NCBI GenBank assembly: GCA_965263155.1
Contig: OZ253586.1
Coordinates: forward strand, 186,001-250,000
Direction of reading: 5' to 3'
Length of the DNA: 64,000 nucleotides
From: JAAXIE01 sp965263155
Lineage (GTDB): Bacteria; Chloroflexota; Dehalococcoidia; Lucifugimonadales; JAAXIE01
This document shows positions 41,033 through 49,286 of the stretch, one piece after another. Below the pieces are notes generated by a model. The model did no database searches and was not told the DNA's origin. It was given only the letters and a program-made list of their open reading frames with translations. Each line of letters opens with the position of its first letter. Positions within the stretch are counted from its first letter, which is position 1. The position numbers and the translations under genes were made by a program.

Positions 41033-42025
41033 GTGCCAGCCAACCTCCCTCCCGCTTACCGCGAAGCGGAGCAGAAGTACCGCTCCGCAAAGGGCCCTGC
41101 CCAGAAGGTGGCCGCCCTGCAGCAGTTGCTCTCGGCTATCCCCAAACACAAGGGCACCGATCACCTGCGTGCTGATCTGCGCTCCAAGCTGTCCCGTGCC
41201 ACCGAGGAGTTGGAGAACCCCAAGCGTTCCGGCGGGGCCAGCCAGTACCAGCCCTACGCCATACGCAGGGAGGGCGCAGGCCAAGCGGTGCTCATTGGAC
41301 TGCCCAACGCTGGCAAGTCGCAGCTCATGGCAGCCCTTACCGGCGCAGCCGCCAAGGTGGGCGACTACCCCTTCACTACCCAAGTGCCCCTGCCGGGCAT
41401 GCTGCGTTATCAGAATGTCCTCATCCAGATGGTTGATACCCCTGCGATCAACGACAACGACGTGCAGACCCGCCTCTTCAGTCTTCTGCGCAACTCTGAC
41501 CTGTTGCTCATCGTGGTGGACCTCTCCGGCGATCCCTTGTCCGAGGTAGAGGAGGTCATGGATGAGCTGGAGCGCTGGGGCTACCGCCTGCTGCACACCG
41601 ACGAAGAAGCAGACTCCGAAGACCCCAAGGTGCAGAAACATGCCCTGCTCGTGGGCAACAAGGCCGACCTGCCCGATACCGATGAGGCTTTTGAGATGCT
41701 GCAAGAGCTCTACGACAACGACTTCGGCGTAGTCCCGGCCTCAGCAGCTGACGATGAGCTGCTGGCCAAGCTGGGGGGAGCAGTGTTCGTCGCCTTGCAT
41801 TGCACCCGCGTCTACCTCAAGGCCCCCGGAGGGAAGCCTGATTATACGTCGCCCCTCATCGTGGAAACGGGAAGCTCGCTGGAAGAGGCAGCCCACTATC
41901 TGCACAAAGAGTGGGCCCGTAAGGTCAAGTACGCCCTACTCTGGGGATCGGGCAAGTTCGATGGACAGCGAGTAGGCCGCGAATACATCCTCCAAGATGA
42001 GGATGTGATTGAGTTGCACGGGTAA
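41033..42025 (+). CDS. GTP-binding protein with TGS domain (Obg/DRG-like)
   Basis: Translation-factor-class GTPase of 330 residues. A helical N-terminal domain (about 1-80) precedes the G domain, with Walker A GLPNAGKS at 89-96, G3 as DTPA (135-138) where DTPG is usual, and G4 NKAD at 209-212. The last 80 residues form a TGS domain ending in YILQDEDVIELHG. The order and sequence resemble DRG-type GTPases, which act on ribosomes. GTG 41033 has AGGAGGTGAC directly upstream, so I use it instead of the ATG at 40937. It is divergent from the Cys-rich HTH gene. Confidence 0.88.
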   Translation: MPANLPPAYREAEQKYRSAKGPAQKVAALQQLLSAIPKHKGTDHLRADLRSKLSRATEELENPKRSGGASQYQPYAIRREGAGQAVLIGLPNAGKSQLMAALTGAAAKVGDYPFTTQVPLPGMLRYQNVLIQMVDTPAINDNDVQTRLFSLLRNSDLLLIVVDLSGDPLSEVEEVMDELERWGYRLLHTDEEADSEDPKVQKHALLVGNKADLPDTDEAFEMLQELYDNDFGVVPASAADDELLAKLGGAVFVALHCTRVYLKAPGGKPDYTSPLIVETGSSLEEAAHYLHKEWARKVKYALLWGSGKFDGQRVGREYILQDEDVIELHG

Positions 42026-42220
42026 GGGTAGTACGTTCTAAGAGACCCAAGTTCTGCCGGAAGCCCTCTGTCGAGCACCTCGGTTACAAGGCAGTTGTGT
42101 GTTTGGAGATAGATCTCTCATCATATAAGTCCCACTGCATCGGCGGTGTAATTGCGGGCCTATCGGCACAAAAAAACATGAACCTCTCCTGCAATGGCTG
42201 CCCTGGATATAGTTCCGGTC

Positions 42221-42541
42221 CTATGCTGGTCGCCAAGTGTGTAAATTCATGCCCGATTCTCTTCCGCAACGCCGTTTCGCAGGCTGGCAAAACCCTGGTT
42301 CATGGTGGATCGGAAAGTGCTGTTGCTCTTCCTTGTAAAGGGCACCCACCATCGTAGGATTCACCAACAATGCGTTGCATAGTGCCTTCATCGACCCCTG
42401 AACAGGCCCTTCTAGTGCATACAGTAACGTGAAGTGGCGGAGTCGTTCTCCGCTCTTCACTCTCTTCTTTCTCTTAGCTTGTGCAATCCCATATTGCTGT
42501 AACCGAGTAGAGGCCTCCAATTCCCATCCATGTACGTTCAA
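42221..42541 (-). CDS. Hypothetical protein, 106 residues
   Basis: Unrecognised basic protein starting at TTG 42541 with GGAGGGG just upstream. It includes the segment QAKRKKRVKSGERLRHFTLL and a helix-like NALLVNPTMVGALYKEEQQHF, and ends with several cysteines. A frame on the plus strand (42097-42357) overlaps it and looks less protein-like. The surrounding 600 bases hold no other gene, so this is either a small accessory gene or chance. The bases 42026-42220 show nothing I can support. Confidence 0.3.
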   Translation of the reverse strand: MNVHGWELEASTRLQQYGIAQAKRKKRVKSGERLRHFTLLYALEGPVQGSMKALCNALLVNPTMVGALYKEEQQHFPIHHEPGFCQPAKRRCGRESGMNLHTWRPA

Positions 42542-42633
42542 CTCCCCTCCAAGGACATCGGTGCTTCAAGGATTGTAGGCGATGTTCCTTGCCCAAATCC
42601 CTGCCAACCTCGTATCCCGTTTACTCAACTGGA

Positions 42634-43617
42634 CTACCTAAATGTCGGCATGACTTCGCGGGCGAACAACTCGATGGCCTTGAAGGCGTCTGTGCCTGGC
42701 ATGCCGGGCCACTGGCAGCGCATCACCAGCTCGTCCACGCCAGCGTCGGCGTAGGCTTGGACCTGTTCGGCGCACTCGGAGGGGCTGCCGACGATGAAGC
42801 GGCCTTCCAATACCTGATCGAAGGATGAGGGGATGCGGTCGGCTTCGGGGAGTTCGGCGTTGTGGCCCAGCGAGGCGCGGTGGCTGTACATCGCCTCCAC
42901 ATAAGGCCGGATGGTGTCGATAGCCTCATCCCGACTTGGGGCCACATACATCTCGCGCCATGCCACTACGTTTGCTGGCTGGTTGGCATTGTCGGCGGCC
43001 TCGCGGTACAGGGGCATCTGACGCTGGATGGTGGTGACGGTGGCACGGGAGCTTACCAGCCATCCGTCAGCCTCGCGCCCTGCCCGTATCACGCCACGGT
43101 CCATGTTGGCTCCTACGTAGATGGGAGGATGTGGTGACTGGATGGGCCGCGCAGCCCCCGGCGCGTTCTCCAAGCGGTAGTGCTTGCCCTCGTAGGAGAC
43201 GCGGTCTTGGGTCCACAGTAACTTCATCACCTCCAAGCTTTCCCGGAAGCGGGACAAGCGCTCCGTGCGCTCTATGTTGAAGGCCTGCAACTCGTGGGGC
43301 CGCCAGCCCAGAGATACGCCGAGCACCAACCGGCCTCGGGCTATGGCGTCCAAGGTGGAAACCTGTTCTGCCAAGGCCACTGGGTGATCCAACGGCAGCA
43401 ACGCCAGCAGTCCCAACTCCAAGCCTGATGCCTCGGCAGCAGCTCGTGCCAGCAGCGACGATGCATGCCAGCCGTTGTTGAGGAAGCCGCCGCCCATCCA
43501 GAGTGAGTGGTATCCCCATTCCCGCGTCAGCCGCGCCTTCCCCAGCCGATCTTCCAAGGCCTGCGCACGCGACTCGTCGGGGAGGTTGCCTCCATCCAGA
43601 ATGATTCCGAACCGCAT
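42634..43617 (-). CDS. LLM-class flavin-dependent oxidoreductase
   Basis: Luciferase-fold oxidoreductase of 327 residues. MRFGIILDGG, LGLLALLPLDHPVALAEQ, the flavin loop GRLVLGVSLGWRPHEL and AEQVQAYADAGVDELVMR near the end identify the family, closest in style to the F420-type / SsuD-like branch. The ATG at 43617 overlaps the stop of the preceding membrane-anchored gene, so it is the fourth gene of a HIT - YqeK - unknown - LLM operon. The longer frame to 43788 is antisense leader and is rejected. The substrate is unknown. Confidence 0.9.
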   Translation of the reverse strand: MRFGIILDGGNLPDESRAQALEDRLGKARLTREWGYHSLWMGGGFLNNGWHASSLLARAAAEASGLELGLLALLPLDHPVALAEQVSTLDAIARGRLVLGVSLGWRPHELQAFNIERTERLSRFRESLEVMKLLWTQDRVSYEGKHYRLENAPGAARPIQSPHPPIYVGANMDRGVIRAGREADGWLVSSRATVTTIQRQMPLYREAADNANQPANVVAWREMYVAPSRDEAIDTIRPYVEAMYSHRASLGHNAELPEADRIPSSFDQVLEGRFIVGSPSECAEQVQAYADAGVDELVMRCQWPGMPGTDAFKAIELFAREVMPTFR

Positions 43618-44108
43618 CACCACACCTCCAATGCCAGCATTAGCCCCATGGTTGCTAGGAAGAGCAGCGACAGCAGGCCGAGGCAGCCCGACTTGCGCGC
43701 CCAAGGGTCGGACGTCGAACCTTCGGGTGCGCCCTCGGCGTCGTAGTCTTCGGGGTCGTATTCTTCGGCGGTGCTGGTGTCCTCCCAAGCGACCATGCCC
43801 TTCCAGGTGCCGTCGCCTAGGGCGTAGCTCTCGAACATCACCGCCAGCGTATCCAGCATCACCCGTTGGCGGGCCCGGAAATGCTTGGCCTCGATTTCGT
43901 CTTCGTATTCGGCTATGGCCTCCGCGTATTCGATGATGAAGTTATCAGGGCCTCCGGTGCCTTGGATGAACAGGTCCGATGTCCGGCCCGCATCGTCTTC
44001 CATGAGAGCGAAGGAACCGGGGCCGCCCTCCAAGGTTTGCAGGGCCGCATCGATGACCTCGCGGGTCGGGTTGACGATGACTCGGCCGTCGCCCAGCGTA
44101 AGGCGCAT
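43617..44108 (-). CDS. Unknown protein with C-terminal membrane anchor
   Basis: 163 residues. The N-terminal 110 form a soluble alpha/beta domain (LTLGDGRVIVNPTREVIDAA, GSFALMEDDAGR, IEYAEAIAEYEDEIEAKHF). Then comes a very acidic, Ser/Thr-rich linker of about 30 residues and one C-terminal helix, GCLGLLSLLFLATMGLMLAL. It would be a tail-anchored protein facing the cytosol. The ATG overlaps the stop of the YqeK-type gene and its stop overlaps the LLM start, so translation is coupled on both sides. No family is recognised. Confidence 0.7.
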   Translation of the reverse strand: MRLTLGDGRVIVNPTREVIDAALQTLEGGPGSFALMEDDAGRTSDLFIQGTGGPDNFIIEYAEAIAEYEDEIEAKHFRARQRVMLDTLAVMFESYALGDGTWKGMVAWEDTSTAEEYDPEDYDAEGAPEGSTSDPWARKSGCLGLLSLLFLATMGLMLALEVW

Positions 44109-44701
44109 CAGTGGGCTGCCTTCTCTTGCAAGCGAATGAGCAGGGCGTTGCGGGCATCGACGGAAGCGGGGTGTACGAGGCCGCCACCTGCGATCAGTGC
44201 CGTCATCTCGCCGCTGAGGAACTCCACGATGGCCTCGTCCAAGCTCTCCATGGCAAGCTCCCGGACCTTGGGCATTTGGGGAAAGCGGTGTGCTTTACGG
44301 GGGTCCATCTTGTCGGCGAGGAAGACCACCTTAGCCGTATCTCTCAGGCTGGGGTGGGCCGTGCTGTGCCAGCAGACTGCCTCGTATATCTCATCGTCCT
44401 CCAAGCCGTCGACCTGTCGCAGCAACTCCGCCCCCACAGGGCCATGCAGCAGAATGGGCACTTGGTGTTCTACTGGATGTATTTGCACGCCCAAGTCGCT
44501 GGCCTGTTGAAGGAGTTGCTCGCCCTTCGTCGCCCGGGCTACGTCGTGGGCTAGGGTGGCAAGAAGGGCCTTTTCGATGTCCAGACGATGACGCTGAGCC
44601 AGCAGACGCGCTTCAGCTTGGGCGCGGTGGATGTGCTCTTGCAGCCCCTTGGGCAGGGCTTCGACTCTGCGGGCTACTAGGCTCTCGATGGGTGAGGGCA
44701 A
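44108..44701 (-). CDS. yqeK: HD-domain hydrolase, YqeK type (diadenosine tetraphosphatase)
   Basis: HD-superfamily metal phosphohydrolase of 197 residues. LATLAHDVAR holds the HD pair, LLHGPVGAELL the second histidine block, CWHSTAHPS the third and VVFLADKMDPRKA the last aspartate. The combination HGPVGA plus ADKxxP is characteristic of YqeK, which splits Ap4A symmetrically to two ADP. It starts at TTG, 3 bases after the HIT gene stop. The neighbouring HIT protein is also a dinucleotide hydrolase family, so both probably clear signalling or damage dinucleotides. The fit to YqeK is good but unproven. Confidence 0.82.
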   Translation of the reverse strand: MPSPIESLVARRVEALPKGLQEHIHRAQAEARLLAQRHRLDIEKALLATLAHDVARATKGEQLLQQASDLGVQIHPVEHQVPILLHGPVGAELLRQVDGLEDDEIYEAVCWHSTAHPSLRDTAKVVFLADKMDPRKAHRFPQMPKVRELAMESLDEAIVEFLSGEMTALIAGGGLVHPASVDARNALLIRLQEKAAH

Positions 44702-44703
44702 CG

Positions 44704-45048
44704 TTATCCCAAGTCTGCCAGCTTGTGGCCTGCGAGCAGGTGCATGTGCAGGTGAGGAACGGCCTGCCCTGAATCAGGCCCTTGGTTCATGATGACCCGG
44801 TAGCCGCTGACGGTGACGCCTTCGCGGCGGGCCATCTCCTCAGCGACCACGAACAACTGTCCCATGATGGGAATCTGCCCCGCGCTGATGTAGGCCAAGC
44901 CGCCCAAGTGCTGCAGAGGGATGATGAGCAGGTGGACCGGGGCGAGTGGCGTGATGTCGCGGATGACGTACACCCGGTCGTCACGGTAAATGACGTCGGC
45001 GTTGGGGTCTTGGGGGATGCGACAGAATATGCAGTCGGTGCTGGCCAT
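44704..45048 (-). CDS. HIT-family nucleotide-binding protein
   Basis: Histidine-triad protein of 114 residues with CIFCRIPQ at the start (zinc pair as in HINT), LVIIP-like LLIIPLQHLGG and the catalytic triad HLHMH at residues 99-103. These enzymes hydrolyse aminoacyl-AMP, AMP-lysine or dinucleoside polyphosphates. It is the first gene of a four-gene operon with the YqeK-type hydrolase. The upstream region carries hairpins and repeats but no clear promoter box. Confidence 0.92.
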   Translation of the reverse strand: MASTDCIFCRIPQDPNADVIYRDDRVYVIRDITPLAPVHLLIIPLQHLGGLAYISAGQIPIMGQLFVVAEEMARREGVTVSGYRVIMNQGPDSGQAVPHLHMHLLAGHKLADLG

Positions 45049-45558
45049 CCTTACTCCGTTCCTAACTTCTTCCCGGCCCGGGTGGACCGTGTGGGGGAGT
45101 CTAGAGAGCTCTTGGGCATCGCAGTATCACTCTGCATGATACGAGATACGCTGCAACCCTTGTGCAGGGTTCCTGTGGGATAAGAGTATCGCGTTTTGTG
45201 ATAGATGTGTGACGCAGGAGCCTTTCTTTGCGAGGAAGCCTGTGGGGACAGCAGTGCATGAGCGCATGTCCATATGATACCGACGACGGGGGCGGGCGTC
45301 GATAGGGGGATGTCAGTGGTTGGAGGGGCACCTTGTTTTCCGGCTCGAGGCCCGAAATTGCCATGGCCTGTTGGGGACGTATATGAGGGATGAAACGGGG
45401 CTTGGGAGCGTGCTTCCGACTTGCGATGCAGTCCAGGACGTGGATTCCCGCATCCGCGAGAATGACGGTTCCGGGTCCGTCTCATTTAGGAATGACGGTG
45501 AAGGCCAAGCTGCTCCCCCTAGTTCTGAACAGTTAAGGGGCGACTGGTTCGACAGTCT
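45049..45558. other. Intergenic region of 510 bases with hairpins and a dispersed repeat
   Basis: No gene is supported. AACCCT-tgtgc-AGGGTT forms a small hairpin at 45155-45171. A repeat of the GTCATTC type spans 45433-45468. A minus-strand frame of 144 codons (45051-45485) is built largely from repeat DNA (RHSRGCGNPRPG) and is not a gene. Confidence 0.55.
45433..45468. repeat. Dispersed palindromic repeat (GGATTCCCGC ... GCGAGAATGACGG)
   Basis: GTGGATTCCCGCATCCGCGA followed by GAATGACGG forms an imperfect palindrome of the widespread GTCATTCCCGC...GCGGGAATCC type. A further GGAATGACGG follows at about 45488. Confidence 0.6.
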
Positions 45559-46707
45559 CTAAAGCCCTAGCGACTGTGCGACCAACTCGCGGTGGTAGTA
45601 GCCGTCGCCGTAGGCTGTCTCCTGCATGCGGGCGCGACGGGTATATAGCTGGAGGTTGTGCTCTTGGGTGAAGCCGATGGCCCCGTGGCACTGATGGGCT
45701 ACGGCACACACCCGCTGGTAGGCGTCGCTGACCCAGGACTTGGCCAAGGCGACCTCTTGGACTGCTTGCTGACCGGTTAGCGGGCCCTCGGCGATACGCC
45801 ATGCTGCTTGGTAGGCGACCAAGCGGATACCCTCCACGTCGGTAGCCATGTTGGCGCAGTGGTGCTGCACCGCTTGGAAGCTGCCCACGGGGCGGCCGAA
45901 CTGTACGCGGTTCTTGACGTATTCGACGGTCATCTCCAGCACGGCGTCAGCCCCGCCCGTCATCTCCACGCACTTGGCGGCGGCTGCGCGTTGCAGGGCG
46001 TTGGCCAGCGCGGGCCAGCCTGCGCCCACCTGTCCCAAGACCGCGGAGGCGGGAACGGCGACGTTGTTGAAGGAGACCTGTGCCTGCCGGTCCGAGGCGA
46101 TGGTCACCTGTGGCCGCACCTCCACACCTTCGCTGGCCGTCGGTACTAGGAAGAGGGTGATGCCCTCTTGGGGGCCGTTCCCGGCATCAGATGTGCGGGC
46201 CGCAACTATCATCAGGTCAGCCACTTGGCCGTCGGGCACGAACATCTTCGTGCCATTCAGAACGAAACCCGCGTCGCGCGCCTCGGCCTGCATACGTATG
46301 CCACCGGCAGAGTACGAGGCCTGCTCCTCGAGAACTGCAAGTGTCAGGATGGCCTGTCCCCGGCAGATGTCGGGGAGTATCTGGCGCCTCTGCTCGTCGT
46401 CGCCAGCCTCCATCACGGTGAGGCCTCCCAGCACCACCGTCGAGAGGAAGGGGACGGGTGCCATGGCGCGGCCTATCTCTTCCACCAAGACCGCAAGATC
46501 GAGGAAGCTGGCGGCGGTGCCGCCGTGCTCTTCGGGGAATGGCAGTCCTGTCCATCCCAAGGTGACCATCTGGTCCCACAGCTCGGTGGAGTAGCCTCGC
46601 TCGTCCTTCTCCATGGCCCGCACCACTTCGGGCTGGCACTCGCGCGACAGGAAGTCGCGGGCGCTGTTTTTCAGCATCTGCTGGGTTTCGTCCAACGCCA
46701 GATCCAT
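45559..46707 (-). CDS. Acyl-CoA dehydrogenase family protein
   Basis: FAD-dependent acyl-CoA dehydrogenase of 382 residues, normal length. It begins MDLALDETQQMLKNSARDFL, has the N-terminal domain phrase LGWTGLPFPEEHGG, the beta-domain FVLNGTKMFVPDG and a C-terminal block VAHQCHGAIGFTQEHNLQLY. The helix GGADAVLEMTVEYVKNRVQFG follows the pattern ..RxQFGxPIGxFQAxQH. The typical EGT motif is not present; GAIGFTQEHNL marks the branch whose catalytic acid lies elsewhere, often seen as the smaller partner of heteromeric steroid/cyclic acyl-CoA dehydrogenases. A second such gene lies directly upstream, and the two may form one complex. Confidence 0.88.
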   Translation of the reverse strand: MDLALDETQQMLKNSARDFLSRECQPEVVRAMEKDERGYSTELWDQMVTLGWTGLPFPEEHGGTAASFLDLAVLVEEIGRAMAPVPFLSTVVLGGLTVMEAGDDEQRRQILPDICRGQAILTLAVLEEQASYSAGGIRMQAEARDAGFVLNGTKMFVPDGQVADLMIVAARTSDAGNGPQEGITLFLVPTASEGVEVRPQVTIASDRQAQVSFNNVAVPASAVLGQVGAGWPALANALQRAAAAKCVEMTGGADAVLEMTVEYVKNRVQFGRPVGSFQAVQHHCANMATDVEGIRLVAYQAAWRIAEGPLTGQQAVQEVALAKSWVSDAYQRVCAVAHQCHGAIGFTQEHNLQLYTRRARMQETAYGDGYYHRELVAQSLGL

Positions 46708-46776
46708 CTAATTCTCCTGAATTGGCTATTGACTAGGTCTGCTTTTAAGTTTAGGCGCCGCCGTTGCAAGATCTAA

Positions 46777-46795
46777 GGCAACCACAAGGGTTGCC
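46777..46795 (-). terminator. Small hairpin between the two acyl-CoA dehydrogenase genes
   Basis: GGCAACC and GGTTGCC form a 7-base stem around ACAAG. No T-run follows. It could partly separate expression of the two genes. Confidence 0.3.
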
Positions 46796-46836
46796 CCCAC
46801 GTCGTGTCACCCACAAACACTCTGCCTCGGGTACGT

Positions 46837-48012
46837 TTATGCCCTTGGCAGGGAGAGACCGCGGGATGCCACGATGTTGCGCTGCACTTCGGAGGTGCCT
46901 GCGGCGATCTTGTGTGAGAAGGAGACCATCCAGTTCTCCGGGATGCGCCCGTCCAAGGGGGCGTTGGCGTCGTCGCGCAGCAGGCGGCCGTAGGGCCCCA
47001 TGATGTCCAAGCCAGTGGTGGTTATGCGCTGGAGGGTCTCCGAGCCGAAGACCTTGCTCATGGAGGCTTCTTTGTTGGGCACCTGCCCCTGCCCCTGCAT
47101 CCAAGATACCTCGTAGGCCAGCAGGCGGGCCACGTCGTTTTCGATGTAGCGTTCTACCAGCATATTGCGCACCTTGGGGTCTTGGGACAGCTTGCCGCCC
47201 TCGCTTGGTGCTTGCTTTACATAGCCAATGAGCTCGTCCAGCAAGCGGCGACCCATCGCTGAGTAGTCGATGCCCGACCGCTCGAAGTCGAGGAGGGTGA
47301 CGGCCACGTACCAGCCGCGGTTCTCCTCTCCCACCAAGTTGCGCTGTGGGACACGGACGTTGTCGAAGAAGACTTGGTTAAACTCGTGGCTGCCCGTCAG
47401 ATTATGGATGGGACGCACCGATACACCGGGGGTCTTCATGTCCACCAGCACGAAGCTGATGCCACGGTGTTTGGGCGCGTCGGGGTCGGTGCGCACCAGC
47501 AGGAACATCCAGTCGGCGCGGTGGGCCATGGTGGTCCATATTTTGGCCCCGTTAATCACGAAGTCGTCGCCGTCCTTGATGGCACGGGTCTGCAGCGAGG
47601 CTAGGTCCGACCCAGATTCGGGTTCGCTGTAGCCTTGGCACCATTGGACGTCGCCGTTGGAGATGGGAGGCAGGAAGGTCTTCTTCTGCTCCTCATTGCC
47701 GAAAATCATCAGGGTGGATGCGAGCATGCGCACACCGAAGATGTCACGCCCTGGTGTGCGGTGATAGGCCATTTCCTCGTTGAAGATGGCGGAACGCACT
47801 GGCGAGGCGGCTTGGCCACCGTACTCTTCCGGCCAGTGCATAGTGAGCCAGCCCCGTTGCGCCAGCTTTTTCCGCATCTCCCGGGTGTAGTCCCAGTCCC
47901 ACTCTTCCGGCCACCGGCCACCGCCCTGCCAGCCTTCAGGCAACTCGCGGTCTATGAATTGTAGAAGGTCTTGGCGAAAGGTCTGCTCGTCAGCGGTAAA
48001 CCTGAAATCCAC
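46837..48012 (-). CDS. Acyl-CoA dehydrogenase family protein
   Basis: FAD-dependent acyl-CoA dehydrogenase of 391 residues. It starts MDFRFTADEQTFRQDLLQFI and contains GWLTMHWPEEYGGQ, CQGYSEPESGSDLASLQTRA (flavin and substrate contacts), FVINGAKIWTTMAH and the C-terminal AGTSEVQRNIVASRGLSLP. AGTSE replaces EGTSE, the variant common in long-chain and steroid-type members. Paired with the shorter dehydrogenase downstream, it may form an alpha2beta2 enzyme acting on bulky side-chain or ring acyl-CoAs. A RAM-domain protein is encoded upstream. Confidence 0.9.
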   Translation of the reverse strand: MDFRFTADEQTFRQDLLQFIDRELPEGWQGGGRWPEEWDWDYTREMRKKLAQRGWLTMHWPEEYGGQAASPVRSAIFNEEMAYHRTPGRDIFGVRMLASTLMIFGNEEQKKTFLPPISNGDVQWCQGYSEPESGSDLASLQTRAIKDGDDFVINGAKIWTTMAHRADWMFLLVRTDPDAPKHRGISFVLVDMKTPGVSVRPIHNLTGSHEFNQVFFDNVRVPQRNLVGEENRGWYVAVTLLDFERSGIDYSAMGRRLLDELIGYVKQAPSEGGKLSQDPKVRNMLVERYIENDVARLLAYEVSWMQGQGQVPNKEASMSKVFGSETLQRITTTGLDIMGPYGRLLRDDANAPLDGRIPENWMVSFSHKIAAGTSEVQRNIVASRGLSLPRA

Positions 48013-48073
48013 AGGTGCGTTCTCCTTTCAGAGGCAAGAGGCTACGGTCTTGGGAGGGGTGATGGCCCTTGAG

Positions 48074-48313
48074 CTATGGGTTGCCCAAGGAGACACACGT
48101 CACGGTGCGCACCACTCCACCCACCGAGTGGATGGTGTCCGTAATCAGGGCGCCCATGCTGTTTACATCGGGGGAATCAATGGTCGCAATGATGTCGTAA
48201 GGCCCAGTGACTACGTCCACCGACCGGATACCTTGGACGCTCCGTAGGACCGCGGCCACGTCTCGAGTCTTGCCGACGGAGGTCTCCACCAGAATGTAGG
48301 CCCGATTTGTCAC
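48074..48313 (-). CDS. Stand-alone Lrp/AsnC ligand-binding (RAM) domain protein
   Basis: 79-residue protein made only of the effector-binding alpha/beta domain of Lrp/AsnC regulators: AYILVETSVGKTRDVAAVL, VVTGPYDIIATID and ALITDTIHSVGGVVRT. There is no DNA-binding part. Such stand-alone RAM proteins bind amino acids or similar ligands as oligomers and may modulate a full-length regulator. It lies 61 bases before the acyl-CoA dehydrogenase gene in the same direction. Confidence 0.85.
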   Translation of the reverse strand: MTNRAYILVETSVGKTRDVAAVLRSVQGIRSVDVVTGPYDIIATIDSPDVNSMGALITDTIHSVGGVVRTVTCVSLGNP

Positions 48314-48401
48314 AGCACCCCCTAGAGTGCGGGCTTTCTTCGCACCGCTGGGCTGGCCACATTCTAAAGTTGGGTATATGGGGTGTCAAACTAGGTGACC
48401 T

Positions 48402-49286
48402 CTAGCTCAAGGAGTCCAGCCAGTCGGCGATGGCCTGCCCTATTTCCGTGGGGCAGTCCTCTTGGATGAAATGGAAGCCTTTGACCGTTATCTCACGCTG
48501 GTTGGGCCAAGCCCGGCAGTATTCTCTCTGTGCGCCCGTCAGGATAGTTCCAGGGTCGGCGTTGATGAACAACTTTGGAATGTCGCTGGCAGACAGCCAT
48601 CTAGAATAGTTATCGACGATTTCGGCCACATCGGCCGGTTCCCCGTCCAAGGGAATCTGGCGGGGCCAAGTCAGGGTCGGACGCCGGGACTCCCCTGCCA
48701 CCAGATAGGGCCGCTTGTAGACTTCCATCTCCTTCTCGCTCAGGCCGCGCATCACACTGGCTGGCAGGATGCGCTCAACGAACACGTTCTTCTCCAGGAT
48801 GATGTCCTCCCCTGCCGGAGAGCGCATGCCTTGGAACAGCGCTCGTGAGCGCTCGGGCCACTCATCCCACGACAGGGGCCGCACGATGGCTTCCATGTAT
48901 ATGAGCCCCTTTAGCCTGTCTTGGTGCCGGAAGGCCCAGTCGAATGCCAAGGCCGAACCCCAGTCGTGACCCACCAGCGTGACGTTCTCGGTCAAACCCA
49001 TGGCCTCGAACCAAGCATCCAAGTAGCGGGTATGGTCTGCAAATCGGTAGCTCCCGGTGGGTGATTTGCCCGACTCACCCATCCCCAGCAGGTCGGGGGC
49101 CAAGCACCGCGCCATCCCTTCGACATGAGGGATGACGTTTCGCCAGAGGTACGACGAGGTGGGATTCCCGTGCAGGAACACGACGGGGTCTCCCTGACCG
49201 GTATCGACAGTGGCGAGCTCCACGTCGAGGGCCTGTACCCGACGTCTTGAATAGCGATCGATAGCGGGTATGGGACCATCTGCCAT
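48402..49286 (-). CDS. dhaA: Haloalkane dehalogenase (HLD-II type)
   Basis: Alpha/beta hydrolase of 294 residues carrying the full haloalkane dehalogenase active site. HGNPTSSYLWRN supplies the halide-binding Asn41, GHDWGSAL the nucleophile Asp108 and halide-binding Trp109, YMEAIVRPL the catalytic acid Glu132, and KGFHFIQEDCP the base His272. Spacing is nearly identical to Rhodococcus DhaA (Asn41, Asp106, Trp107, Glu130, His272), a family-knowledge comparison. It would release halide from short or medium haloalkanes to give alcohols. It is a single gene with weak ribosome site GGAGGGGGT upstream. The neighbours give no halocarbon pathway. Confidence 0.92.
   Translation of the reverse strand: MADGPIPAIDRYSRRRVQALDVELATVDTGQGDPVVFLHGNPTSSYLWRNVIPHVEGMARCLAPDLLGMGESGKSPTGSYRFADHTRYLDAWFEAMGLTENVTLVGHDWGSALAFDWAFRHQDRLKGLIYMEAIVRPLSWDEWPERSRALFQGMRSPAGEDIILEKNVFVERILPASVMRGLSEKEMEVYKRPYLVAGESRRPTLTWPRQIPLDGEPADVAEIVDNYSRWLSASDIPKLFINADPGTILTGAQREYCRAWPNQREITVKGFHFIQEDCPTEIGQAIADWLDSLS

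Noticed and set aside
45051..45485. 144-codon minus-strand frame upstream of the HIT gene
   Set aside because: Mostly translated repeat DNA (RHSRGCGNPRPG is the typical product of the palindromic repeat), with no ribosome site.
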